Shown here: positions 1 to 6,111 of the stretch, piece by piece | Numbering within the stretch: position 1 is the first letter of the stretch | Layout: the number at the start of each line of letters is the position of its first letter | Assembly: GCA_963582685.1 (NCBI GenBank) | Contig: CAUZSM010000088.1 | Location: forward strand, 1 to 7,467 | Reading direction: 5' to 3' | Source: CAUZSM01 sp963582685 | GTDB lineage: Archaea; Thermoplasmatota; Poseidoniia; Poseidoniales; Thalassarchaeaceae | Length of the DNA: 7,467 nt | The notes under the pieces: model-generated | Databases searched by the model: none | Told to the model about the DNA's origin: nothing | Seen by the model: only the letters and a program-made list of their open reading frames with translations | Translations under genes and position numbers: made by a program

Positions 1-2
1 GT

Positions 3-356
3 CATGGCATTGACCATGATACCGCTGAATTGGATGGTCTCGCTGCTTACGTTTACACAATGAATTACGGCGGCGACATTCCGCTGTATGCATCCCACGC
101 CGCCGACGCTGCCCTCATCCTAGGCGCATCTGCAATAGGAGCATACCGCACTGGCACATTGGATGGAGAGCACGTAAACGACCTCATTCCAAGCATTGCG
201 GATGGATGGACAACCGCTGCTACCGGTGAGATCACACTCTCCGAGAGCACAGGGGATATCACAACGGGAACATTGGAGATTTATGGCTACGACGCTGAAG
301 GCAATGTAGTAGTCATCGCGACTTGGACAGAATCAGGCGGTCTTGTTTCGGCTTAG
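3..356 (+). CDS. C-terminal fragment of a type 1 periplasmic-binding-protein-like (branched-chain amino acid ABC transporter type) substrate-binding protein
   Basis: The reading frame is open from the first full codon (base 3) and ends at TAG 354-356, giving 117 residues; the true start lies upstream of the window. The visible part has the look of the C-terminal lobe of Peripla_BP_6/LivJ-like receptors. A helix with the pattern SHAADAALILGASAIGAYR (compare the family's 'hayDAv..la.Ai..a') is followed by a short acidic linker. Then comes a beta-rich tail, ATGEITLSESTGD...GTLEIYGYDAEGN..VIATW, which matches the family's 'G.tG.i.fdenGDr..g.y.iy......v.vG.W' ending. Such proteins bind amino acids or other small ligands outside the membrane and hand them to an ABC permease. 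No permease or ATPase gene is visible; those would lie upstream. The next gene is convergent, so this is the last gene of its transcript. A TTG at base 30 lies in this frame but is internal. The family call is by pattern recognition; a non-transport receptor-like protein of the same fold is possible. Confidence 0.72.
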   Translation, partial: HGIDHDTAELDGLAAYVYTMNYGGDIPLYASHAADAALILGASAIGAYRTGTLDGEHVNDLIPSIADGWTTAATGEITLSESTGDITTGTLEIYGYDAEGNVVVIATWTESGGLVSA

Positions 357-375
357 CCAGATATTGGTGTGTAAT

Positions 376-405
376 TTTCCAATTGGTAAATCCACTTTCC
401 AATTG
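376..405. repeat. Two direct copies of TTTCCAATTG, 20 bp apart, in the convergent intergenic region
   Basis: TTTCCAATTG occurs at 376-385 and again at 396-405, a 20-base period (about two helical turns). The first copy extends into the perfect palindrome CCAATTGG (379-386). The rest of the 357-487 gap holds short T-rich patches (TTTT at 375-378 and 421-424) that could serve as simple archaeal T-run terminators for the plus-strand gene. It also holds an 8-base complementary pair (406-413 and 463-470) with a long loop. No gene or RNA is recognisable here. Confidence 0.4.
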
Positions 406-487
406 ATGAAATGAGGGCGATTTTCTCGGTTAGTTGAAGCCAGCACTCAATCCAAGCCGCCGCATTTCATGATGCCTTCAACACCCG

Positions 488-1102
488 TCAGGGGTTCATC
501 AGAAGTTGTGCAGCCTCTGGTATGCGTTCAAGCGATTCAAGCAGCCTGTGCTCATCATCAACCTCGATGAGATGTATTCTGGATGGGCACTGTTCAGCCA
601 TTTTCCGTGACCTCTCAATCGGTACTATGGTATCTCCAGTTCCATGGATGATTGCGCATTGATGAGCAGGCACGGGCCAAGACATCTTGTCGGCTGCAGT
701 AAAGAAATCATAGCCGAGTTTGATGGTTTGGCCCAACCCCCGATGTTCGTAAGGAACTGACCCTTTGAGTTTCCAGCCGGCCAACTGCAACTTGCTGTAG
801 TCACGACGTAGTCCGTCAACAAGGCCAAAAGCGGGTGCAAGCAATAGCAGTTTGAAGTTGGAATCGGGGCGCTGCGCTGATGCGTTCAGTGCAGCGAGTC
901 CCCCCATTGATGAGCCGGAGATGATGTCAGCATCTGGGTTTTCATCAATGACCTCAAGCAATACCTCCGTCTCATTTTCGATAGTCCAACCTTTGGTTGA
1001 CAATACTGGAGCGATGACCTCCCACCCTAATTCTTCGCGCATGTAAGTCGGCTTAGATCCATCCGGACCCCCCTCAAAGCCGTGCGCAAAGATGACTTTC
1101 AC
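488..1102 (-). CDS. Small alpha/beta-hydrolase (YqiA/UPF0227-like serine esterase)
   Basis: The product has 204 residues and begins with a GTG codon. The start is supported because the first strand (KVIFAHGF) leads directly into the oxyanion-loop motif HGFEGG (residues 7-12), and because a G-rich Shine-Dalgarno site lies 7 bases upstream. Catalytic elements of the fold are visible in order: nucleophile elbow G-S-S-M-G-G with Ser65, the acid in HGTGDTIVP (Asp157), and the base in DDEHR (His185). There is no signal peptide or membrane segment, so it is cytoplasmic. Length suits the minimal YqiA-like esterases, which lack a large cap; residues about 92-135 form the only lid-like insertion. The substrate cannot be told from sequence; esterase or thioesterase activity on small acyl esters is the usual guess for this group. 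It sits 2 bases downstream of the PPC-domain gene and is almost certainly cotranscribed and translationally coupled with it. Confidence 0.85.
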   Translation of the reverse strand: MKVIFAHGFEGGPDGSKPTYMREELGWEVIAPVLSTKGWTIENETEVLLEVIDENPDADIISGSSMGGLAALNASAQRPDSNFKLLLLAPAFGLVDGLRRDYSKLQLAGWKLKGSVPYEHRGLGQTIKLGYDFFTAADKMSWPVPAHQCAIIHGTGDTIVPIERSRKMAEQCPSRIHLIEVDDEHRLLESLERIPEAAQLLMNP

Positions 1103-1104
1103 AC

Positions 1105-1548
1105 TCAGTCCCCCTGCTCAAAGAGCAATGGGATGAATTGGCTGTCAGCGAGTCTGCATCGAGTCATAGGCATCGATGCGCCCTCGGCAAGAATACGCAG
1201 ATGAATCTCGCCAGTAACATGAATGATGGCGCTGAAGAGGTGGCCACCGTGGACCAAGTGGTCATCGTCAGAAACAACAGTGTGCAAATGCGTGAATGGC
1301 TCATCGTCGAGCATTGCGACGTTGCCTTGCAACGACAATAATTCCACTGTTTCTCTTATCATCACTCGTTGGTAAGTGCCTCCATCGTCAAGGTAGCCGA
1401 TGTCAACATCCCTAGCCCGGCCGATGCCGCTGGTCACTGCCGCCCCAGTGATTCCGAGGTCAGTACATATGGATTGAATTGAGGCGTGAATTTCCTCCTC
1501 CGGGTCGAGTCGAATGAATAGGTCGTCGCCGGAGCGGAGGTGTTCCAT
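1105..1548 (-). CDS. PPC/DUF296-domain protein (PD1-like), putative metal-binding
   Basis: The 147-residue product is essentially one PPC domain (plants and prokaryotes conserved, PF03479). Family landmarks are in order: the N-terminal GDDLFIRLDPEEEI strand/turn, the central ITGAAVTSGIGRARDVDIGY, EL-LSLQGNVA (69-78), then THLHTVVSD (86-94) and GGHL (101-104), ending in the EIHLRI strand. His87, His89 and His103 are the conserved trio that binds a metal in crystallised prokaryotic members. Plant relatives carry AT-hooks in front of this domain and bind DNA; there is no AT-hook or other DNA-binding segment here, so DNA binding should not be assumed. Prokaryotic PPC proteins form trimers of unknown biochemical role. 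The ATG at 1546-1548 is the natural start because the family's first strand begins directly after it. No convincing Shine-Dalgarno is seen, though the upstream leader is strongly structured. It is the first gene of a two-gene minus-strand operon with the hydrolase. Confidence 0.87.
   Translation of the reverse strand: MEHLRSGDDLFIRLDPEEEIHASIQSICTDLGITGAAVTSGIGRARDVDIGYLDDGGTYQRVMIRETVELLSLQGNVAMLDDEPFTHLHTVVSDDDHLVHGGHLFSAIIHVTGEIHLRILAEGASMPMTRCRLADSQFIPLLFEQGD
1109..1114 (-). promoter_or_regulatory. Shine-Dalgarno site of the hydrolase gene, embedded in the end of the PPC gene
   Basis: On the minus strand GGGGGA spans 1114-1109, inside the last two sense codons of the PPC gene, and is followed by TGA, two bases and then the GTG start at 1102. 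The 7-base spacing and overlap with the upstream stop suggest translational coupling, and decide in favour of the GTG over the later in-frame ATG at residue 21. Confidence 0.55.
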
Positions 1549-1567
1549 GCACGGACGTGAGCCGACC

Positions 1568-1627
1568 CGCTCAAAGGGATTCGCCTGAGCGTCGCCCTAC
1601 TCGGCGCATGTAGGGGCCACCCCCCTA
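1568..1627 (-). promoter_or_regulatory. Structured, G/C-rich upstream region (candidate 5' leader) of the PPC-hydrolase operon with alternative hairpins
   Basis: Read on the minus strand, TAGGGG (1627-1622) can pair with CCCCTA (1616-1611) across a 5-base loop. The same middle segment, as CCCTAC (1615-1610), can instead pair with GTAGGG (1600-1595). The two hairpins are mutually exclusive. A third stem follows, CGCTCA (1568-1573) with TGAGCG (1586-1591), perfect over 6 bp. These complementarities are directly visible. That the region is transcribed, and that the alternatives regulate the operon, is inference. A 12-codon reading frame starting ATG at 1609 and ending TGA at 1571 overlaps the second structure. 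Confidence 0.4.
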
Positions 1628-1630
1628 AAC

Positions 1631-1732
1631 GGTTCAAATTCAATTGAAATCACCTCCACCGGAACAGGGTCTTTTTGCTAAACGAATGCCGCGAAGCACG
1701 TCATTTTCCAGTGGAAATGATAGGGTCTTTGC
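1631..1732. promoter_or_regulatory. Divergent promoter region between the PPC operon and mcm
   Basis: This is the AT-rich part of the 250-base divergent gap. It contains the perfect 10-bp palindrome TTCAATTGAA (1639-1648). It also contains a near-perfect inverted repeat at 1701-1720 (TCATTT-T-CC / GG-AAATGA, 8 bp with one bulged T and a 3-base loop), and two direct copies of AGGGTCTTT (1666-1674 and 1722-1730) flanking that hairpin. No strong archaeal TATA/BRE consensus stands out. The AT-rich 1631-1650 block is the best placed candidate for the minus-strand promoter, and TTTATGG near 1747-1753 is a weak candidate for mcm. The symmetric elements are plausible regulator sites, but no factor can be named. 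Confidence 0.35.
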
Positions 1733-1786
1733 ATGTGTATGCGTGTTGTTTATGGAGTGTCGTGTCTCGGTTCACTCGCCCTGTGT

Positions 1787-1792
1787 GGAGGA
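1787..1792 (+). promoter_or_regulatory. Shine-Dalgarno site of mcm (GGAGGA)
   Basis: GGAGGA lies 6 bases before the ATG at 1799 and is a strong match to the archaeal anti-Shine-Dalgarno. It selects this ATG over the upstream in-frame ATG at 1733, which has no such site and would add 22 residues unlike the family's N-terminus. Confidence 0.75.
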
Positions 1793-1798
1793 TTCAGT

Positions 1799-3925
1799 AT
1801 GCTTCAGGTCCATGATTCGGGTGCTCGTTGGCGAACAATGCTTGAACATTCCTATGCAAATGACATTTCGGCTTTAGGGGATGTTTGGCCAGATTTGAAG
1901 AGGTTAGAAATCAAGTTCGATGTTATTGAGGCATGGGATCCAGAATTCGCAGAAGCACTTCTTGAACATCCTAGACCAGTATTGGACAATGGTAGCAGAG
2001 CTCTACAGGCCATGTGCAAAGAAGCAGGATACGACATTGATCCGGTGTTGAGGGTTACTAAGCTCCCTCCAGACTCAAAACGGAATTTGCGTGATTTAGG
2101 CTCAAAAGATGTTGAGAACTTGATAACTTCAGATGTGATAATTACTAAAGTTAGTGAATTAAAACCAAGGATATATTCCGCGAGTTTTTCTTGTAATACA
2201 TGTGGCCACTGTCAGACTATTGAACAACCAAATGAATTGGAATTAATTGAACCACTTGAATGCGCTGAAGAAGATGGCGGCTGTGGGAGAAGCGCAGGGA
2301 GGCAAACCCGGCTTGAGTTGGTAATCGAGAATTCAACATTGATTAACAACCAATGGCTTGAGATTCAGGAATTGCCTGAAAATACTAAATCCGGCGCTCA
2401 ACCATCTAGAATGACCGTGCTAGCAGAACGTGAATTAACAGGCAAATTGCAGCCAGGAATGCGGGTTAAGATAAATGGAATTCCTTTCATTAGATCACAG
2501 AAGAAAGGTAGGGGTAAGACTCCGATGTTCGATGTGTATATTTCATTACATTCATGTGAACAAGAGAATTTACCACTTGAGGAAGTACGTATTAATGAAG
2601 AAGAAATAGAAGCAATTATTGAGTTGTCAGAAAGAGATGATTTGAAAGAATTACTCACTCGTTCAATAGCCCCTCACATCTTAATGGTGGATGGTCTTGA
2701 ATTGGTCAAGCGCTCTCTTGTATTGCAATTATTTGGAGGCGTTGCAAGGAAATATCATGATGGTACTAGATCAAGGGGCGATATCCATATTTTGATAATG
2801 GGAGATCCAGGGATTGCTAAATCCCAACTCCTTTCTTTCATGGGGAAAATATCGCCACGTGGGAAATTTACGACAGGAGGTGGAACAACATCTGCCGGGT
2901 TGACTGCAGCCGTAGTTAGGGATGCATTTAGTGATGGTAGATTTAGTTTAGAAGCCGGCGCATTGGTATTGGCTGACATGGGGCTTTGCGCTGTGGATGA
3001 ATTCGATAAGATGAGTACAGAAGATCAAGGTGCAATGCACGAGGCAATGGAACAACAATTAATCAACATCAATAAGGCAGGAATCAGTTCATCTATGCCA
3101 ACAAGATGCGCAGTTCTTGCTGCTGCTAATCCCAAACGTGGGCGATTTCACTTGAAGAGAGATAACGAGACATATAATGACCAAATTGATCTTTCACCCG
3201 CCCTTATTTCCAGATTCGATATCATCTGGCTACTTACAGATGACGCACAAAAAAGACGAGATTCTAGAATAGGCCGTTACATTCTTTCCGCTAAAGAAAA
3301 AGGTATTCCAGAACATCAAATTGAATCTGGCTTGGCTTTGGATCCAGTAGAATTATTGCAAGAAAAAGTATTCACAACTGATGCTGAAGGGGTCGAGATA
3401 CTTTCCGCATCTTTTTTCAGAAAATACGTTGCATATTCTAAGTTAAATATTCATCCTTCGGCCAACGAAAAAGCAAAAAATGCGATTGTAAATTATTACG
3501 CAGAAAAGAGAGGTGAAATTAGAGAAGGCGATGATCGTGTGCCACTCACCGCACGCTCCATCGAAGGAATTCTAAGGCTTGCCGAAGCCAACAGTAGAAT
3601 GCATCTTCGAGAAGAAGTGACTATCGAGGACGCTGAATATGCTATTGCTCTAGACAGATTTTGGCGTTACCAACTGATGGGTGATTCGTATGATGAAGGA
3701 ACATTGCTCACGGGGCAATCGACTCGAAAACGAAGTGCTGACAGAGTTGTTAGTGGAATTGTGCGCAATTTGTGTCGAGAAAAAGGCGATTGTAGCACTA
3801 TTGATGTTTACAATCAAGCTAACGATGCCGGGTTTGATGAGGACACTGTTGACCGAGTACTCAGGGCACTGCAACAGCGCGGTACGCTGTACAGTCCGAC
3901 TCCAGACACTTGGCGCTTGGCATGA
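1799..3925 (+). CDS. mcm: Replicative DNA helicase MCM
   Basis: MCM is the hexameric ring helicase that unwinds DNA ahead of the archaeal replication fork, translocating 3'-5' within the CMG-like complex with GINS and Cdc45/RecJ. The product has 708 residues, typical for archaeal MCM. The N-terminal domain (about 1-250) holds an OB fold with a zinc-binding module, CNTC at 132-135 with Cys155 and Cys162, and a basic hairpin (KKGRGK, about 235-240). The AAA+ domain has Walker A GDPGIAKS (335-342), Walker B LCAVDEFDKM with Asp400-Glu401, sensor 1 Asn444 in AAANP, and the arginine finger Arg472 in SRFD. The C-terminal 65 residues form the expected winged helix. All catalytic residues are intact, and no intein interrupts the ATPase motifs, where archaeal mcm genes are often invaded. 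Base composition is clearly lower in G+C than its neighbours, and AGA/AGG arginine codons are frequent. It is followed 45 bases later by gatE on the same strand. Confidence 0.97.
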   Translation: MLQVHDSGARWRTMLEHSYANDISALGDVWPDLKRLEIKFDVIEAWDPEFAEALLEHPRPVLDNGSRALQAMCKEAGYDIDPVLRVTKLPPDSKRNLRDLGSKDVENLITSDVIITKVSELKPRIYSASFSCNTCGHCQTIEQPNELELIEPLECAEEDGGCGRSAGRQTRLELVIENSTLINNQWLEIQELPENTKSGAQPSRMTVLAERELTGKLQPGMRVKINGIPFIRSQKKGRGKTPMFDVYISLHSCEQENLPLEEVRINEEEIEAIIELSERDDLKELLTRSIAPHILMVDGLELVKRSLVLQLFGGVARKYHDGTRSRGDIHILIMGDPGIAKSQLLSFMGKISPRGKFTTGGGTTSAGLTAAVVRDAFSDGRFSLEAGALVLADMGLCAVDEFDKMSTEDQGAMHEAMEQQLININKAGISSSMPTRCAVLAAANPKRGRFHLKRDNETYNDQIDLSPALISRFDIIWLLTDDAQKRRDSRIGRYILSAKEKGIPEHQIESGLALDPVELLQEKVFTTDAEGVEILSASFFRKYVAYSKLNIHPSANEKAKNAIVNYYAEKRGEIREGDDRVPLTARSIEGILRLAEANSRMHLREEVTIEDAEYAIALDRFWRYQLMGDSYDEGTLLTGQSTRKRSADRVVSGIVRNLCREKGDCSTIDVYNQANDAGFDEDTVDRVLRALQQRGTLYSPTPDTWRLA

Positions 3926-3970
3926 TTGGCGGCCGTTCATCCTATGTGTGAGAGAATCGTCCGTAGGACG

Positions 3971-6034
3971 ATGACAGAGGAACCTGTCGGCGATGTCGCT
4001 GATGCTGATGCCCTTTCACCCAAGGCGCTCGGCTTCATGTGTGGGCTTGAGGTTCACCAGCAACTCGCCACTGGGAAATTGCATTCTCGCGAGTCAAGCA
4101 CACTCTACGATTTCGGTATCGACGAGATTCCCGACGATTGGCCACGAGCCAATCGGCGGCTTCGGGCTGCTCGTGGAGAAGGCGGCCGTATCGACGTCGC
4201 TGCTCGCTTCGAGCAGCGTCGCAACCGCTTCTTCACCTATGTTCAATCTCCAAACGCCGGCCTCATCGAGATGGACGAGGCACCGCCGCTCTCCCATGAT
4301 GCCGACGCGGTCGATGTGGTTCTCACCATGGCGGCGATGATGGCAGCAAAACCAGTCAGCACTCTGCAAGCGATGCGTAAGACAGTGGTCGATGGCTCAA
4401 ACACCAGTGGGTTCCAGCGTACGACTCTGGTCGCTACCGACGGTAACATCTCGACGGAAGGTGGCGAGGTAGGCATCGATGTCATCTGTTTGGAGGAAGA
4501 TTCAGCTCGCCGCCTTGACACGATATCCACCAGCGATGGAGAACAGGTGATCTACACCCTCGACAGGCTTGGTGTACCCCTTGTGGAAGTTGCTACCGCC
4601 CCTGATGTCAAGACCCCAGAACACGCTAAAGAAACCGCACTTGCCCTCGGTACTCTGCTACGAGATACACGCCGAGTCAGGAGGGGTCTTGGAACAATTC
4701 GGCAGGACCTCAATGTCAGCATCGGAGCAGGTGATAGAGTGGAAATCAAGGGTTGTCAGGACCTTGAGTGGATTCCACGCATCATCAGACTGGAAATGGC
4801 GCGGCAATTACACTTCTATCGACTCGCTAACGAATTGCGAGAAGGCATGGCACTGCCGCCATTACCCAACCACCGTGATGATACCGACGCAGCAGTCGAG
4901 GCTGAAGTTGCAGAAGCAGTTGAGGAAAGACTGCCTTTGGAGATAACCGATGTAACCGAGCTGTTCGCCAAATGTGAATCTGCAATGGTGAAGAAGTCAC
5001 TGGCCAGTGGAGCGGTGGCGCTTGGATTGCCGCTTGTGGGTCTCGGTGGGAAACTTGGTGCCAAGACCCTCGATGAGCATGAATCACAACTGCCTCGACT
5101 TGGAAGGGAGTTGGCTGGAGCGGCGAAACTTGCGGGTGTTGCCGGCATTTTCCACTCTGATGAATTGCCGGCATACGGCATTACTGAGTCCGAAGTGACT
5201 GCGGTGAAGGAAGCTATGCTGCTCGCCTATACCGACGCTTTCGTGCTATGTTTGGCCCCGAGATGGCAGGCAAAACTTGCCCTTGAGTCCGTACTTGCCC
5301 GCGCTCGACTCGCCTGGCATAGAATCCCGCAAGAAGTTCGCAATGTGGTGGTTCGTAAGGGCTCACCAGAAGATGGAACGACCACTCCGATGCGCCCACT
5401 TCCCGGAGGTGCGCGGATGTATCCGGAGACAGATGTCCCAACCTTGCCGATTTCTAGCCAACGGTGGACTGCAATCAGCAGCGACTTGCCAATGACTCGT
5501 GCCGAGAGAATTCAACGCCTATCGCCTACTGGATTGTCTAATAATCAAATCGAGGCGTTGGTCAAAAGTGAACTCGATGAGGATCTGCTTGCAGGCTGTG
5601 ATGGTACCCTTGCATCAGGCATCCCTGCCCTGCCCGCCAAAGCATGGGCCACCGCCATGCTTGAAGCGACAGATTCGCCACGAGTAGTTCTTGCCGCAGC
5701 GATTCACGCCCGCGAGGCGGGCGATTTGACCAGAGAAGGTGTCGAGGAACTGGTCGAAGCAGCTGCAGCAGCGGGTATTTCCGATGGCGGTGCGCTGATA
5801 TCTTGGATTGCATCAGAAGCAGATTCCCGCGGCTTCAAGCCCGCGGACACAGGAGCAGTCGAGGCTGCGGTTGCCGAGGTGTTAGTAGAACGCGTAGACT
5901 TCGTTGCCGAGCGAGGCATGGCTGCGATGGGTCCACTTATGGGAGTCGTGATGGGCAAACTCGGTGGCGGCGCTGATGGTGGCGCAGTATCTGCTGCACT
6001 GAAGGAAGCATTGCAGCGAATCACTCAGGATTGA
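3971..6034 (+). CDS. gatE: Glutamyl-tRNA(Gln) amidotransferase subunit E (archaeal GatDE)
   Basis: GatE, with the asparaginase-like GatD, converts misacylated Glu-tRNA(Gln) to Gln-tRNA(Gln). GatE phosphorylates the tRNA-bound glutamate with ATP and performs the amide transfer using ammonia from GatD. With the ATG at 3971 the product has 687 residues, slightly above the roughly 620-640 usual. Conserved GatB/E blocks appear in order: CGLEVHQQL (24-32), RKTVVDGSNTSGFQRT (136-151), LEEDSAR (174-180), LDRLGVPLVEVATAPD (197-212), RGLGTIRQDLNVSI (238-251) and VEIKG. The insertion that separates GatE from bacterial GatB, the AspRS-like GAD domain, is present with HSDELPAYGIT (395-405). RMYPETDVP (482-490) follows, then the helical/YqeY-type tail ending MGVVMGKLGGGADGG. 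The gene is complete. The N-terminal cysteines common in this family are absent. The start is not certain: AGGA at 3965-3968 is too close to be a good SD, and ATG 3944 or TTG 3926 would extend it. GatD is not adjacent. Confidence 0.96.
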   Translation: MTEEPVGDVADADALSPKALGFMCGLEVHQQLATGKLHSRESSTLYDFGIDEIPDDWPRANRRLRAARGEGGRIDVAARFEQRRNRFFTYVQSPNAGLIEMDEAPPLSHDADAVDVVLTMAAMMAAKPVSTLQAMRKTVVDGSNTSGFQRTTLVATDGNISTEGGEVGIDVICLEEDSARRLDTISTSDGEQVIYTLDRLGVPLVEVATAPDVKTPEHAKETALALGTLLRDTRRVRRGLGTIRQDLNVSIGAGDRVEIKGCQDLEWIPRIIRLEMARQLHFYRLANELREGMALPPLPNHRDDTDAAVEAEVAEAVEERLPLEITDVTELFAKCESAMVKKSLASGAVALGLPLVGLGGKLGAKTLDEHESQLPRLGRELAGAAKLAGVAGIFHSDELPAYGITESEVTAVKEAMLLAYTDAFVLCLAPRWQAKLALESVLARARLAWHRIPQEVRNVVVRKGSPEDGTTTPMRPLPGGARMYPETDVPTLPISSQRWTAISSDLPMTRAERIQRLSPTGLSNNQIEALVKSELDEDLLAGCDGTLASGIPALPAKAWATAMLEATDSPRVVLAAAIHAREAGDLTREGVEELVEAAAAAGISDGGALISWIASEADSRGFKPADTGAVEAAVAEVLVERVDFVAERGMAAMGPLMGVVMGKLGGGADGGAVSAALKEALQRITQD

Positions 6035-6056
6035 GTAGTTCAGCGCACCATTTGAC

Positions 6057-6088
6057 TGACAAACCGTTATTTGCTTGTCATTATGACA
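6057..6088. promoter_or_regulatory. Operator-like cluster of TGACA half-sites before the cupredoxin gene
   Basis: TGTCATTATGACA (6076-6088) is a perfect 13-base palindrome (6-1-6). Just upstream, TGACAA (6057-6062) forms a second perfect inverted repeat with TTGTCA (6075-6080). TGACA thus appears three times in alternating orientation within 32 bases. Between the outer copies lies GTTATTTG (6066-6073), a weak TATA-like element. If it is used, transcription would begin about 6094-6098, and the palindrome would sit between TATA box and start, where an archaeal repressor acts. The symmetry is seen; the promoter role is inferred. The first inverted repeat lies about 20 bases after the gatE stop and could alternatively be a 3'-end structure of that transcript. 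Confidence 0.45.
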
Positions 6089-6102
6089 CACTTTCCCTAG
6101 TC

Positions 6103-6108
6103 GGTGAT
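6103..6108 (+). promoter_or_regulatory. Shine-Dalgarno site of the cupredoxin gene (GGTGAT)
   Basis: GGTGAT matches the 3' part of the archaeal consensus GGAGGTGAT and ends 3 bases before ATG 6112, which is also the only start placing a complete signal peptide at the N-terminus. Confidence 0.6.
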
Positions 6109-6111
6109 TGT

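Noticed and set aside
406..470. ATGAAATG / CATTTCAT inverted repeat as a terminator hairpin
   Set aside because: The loop is 49 bases and the stem is AT-rich, so a functional hairpin is unlikely; an 8-base match at this distance is easily chance.
1631..1641. GGTTCAAATTC, which looks like a tRNA T-loop
   Set aside because: The flanking bases do not form a 5-bp T-stem (AACGG cannot pair with TCAAT), and no acceptor, D or anticodon arms can be built around it on either strand.
1733..1798. Upstream in-frame ATG adding 22 residues to MCM, including a short hydrophobic run
   Set aside because: No Shine-Dalgarno precedes it, the extension resembles no MCM N-terminus, and a strong GGAGGA site sits just before ATG 1799.
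1644..1877. A 77-codon plus-strand open frame overlapping the start of mcm
   Set aside because: It has no domain or ribosome site, and overlaps the better supported mcm start in another frame.
3926..3970. TTG- or ATG(3944)-started N-terminal extension of GatE
   Set aside because: Neither has a ribosome site. The TTG directly abuts the MCM stop codon, and the extra residues lie outside the conserved family start. It cannot be fully excluded.
4816..5181. Long antisense open frames inside gatE, and similar ones at 5704-6024 and 6912-7295
   Set aside because: They are low-complexity Ser/Ala/Pro-rich shadows of strongly supported genes on the opposite strand, with no recognisable domains.
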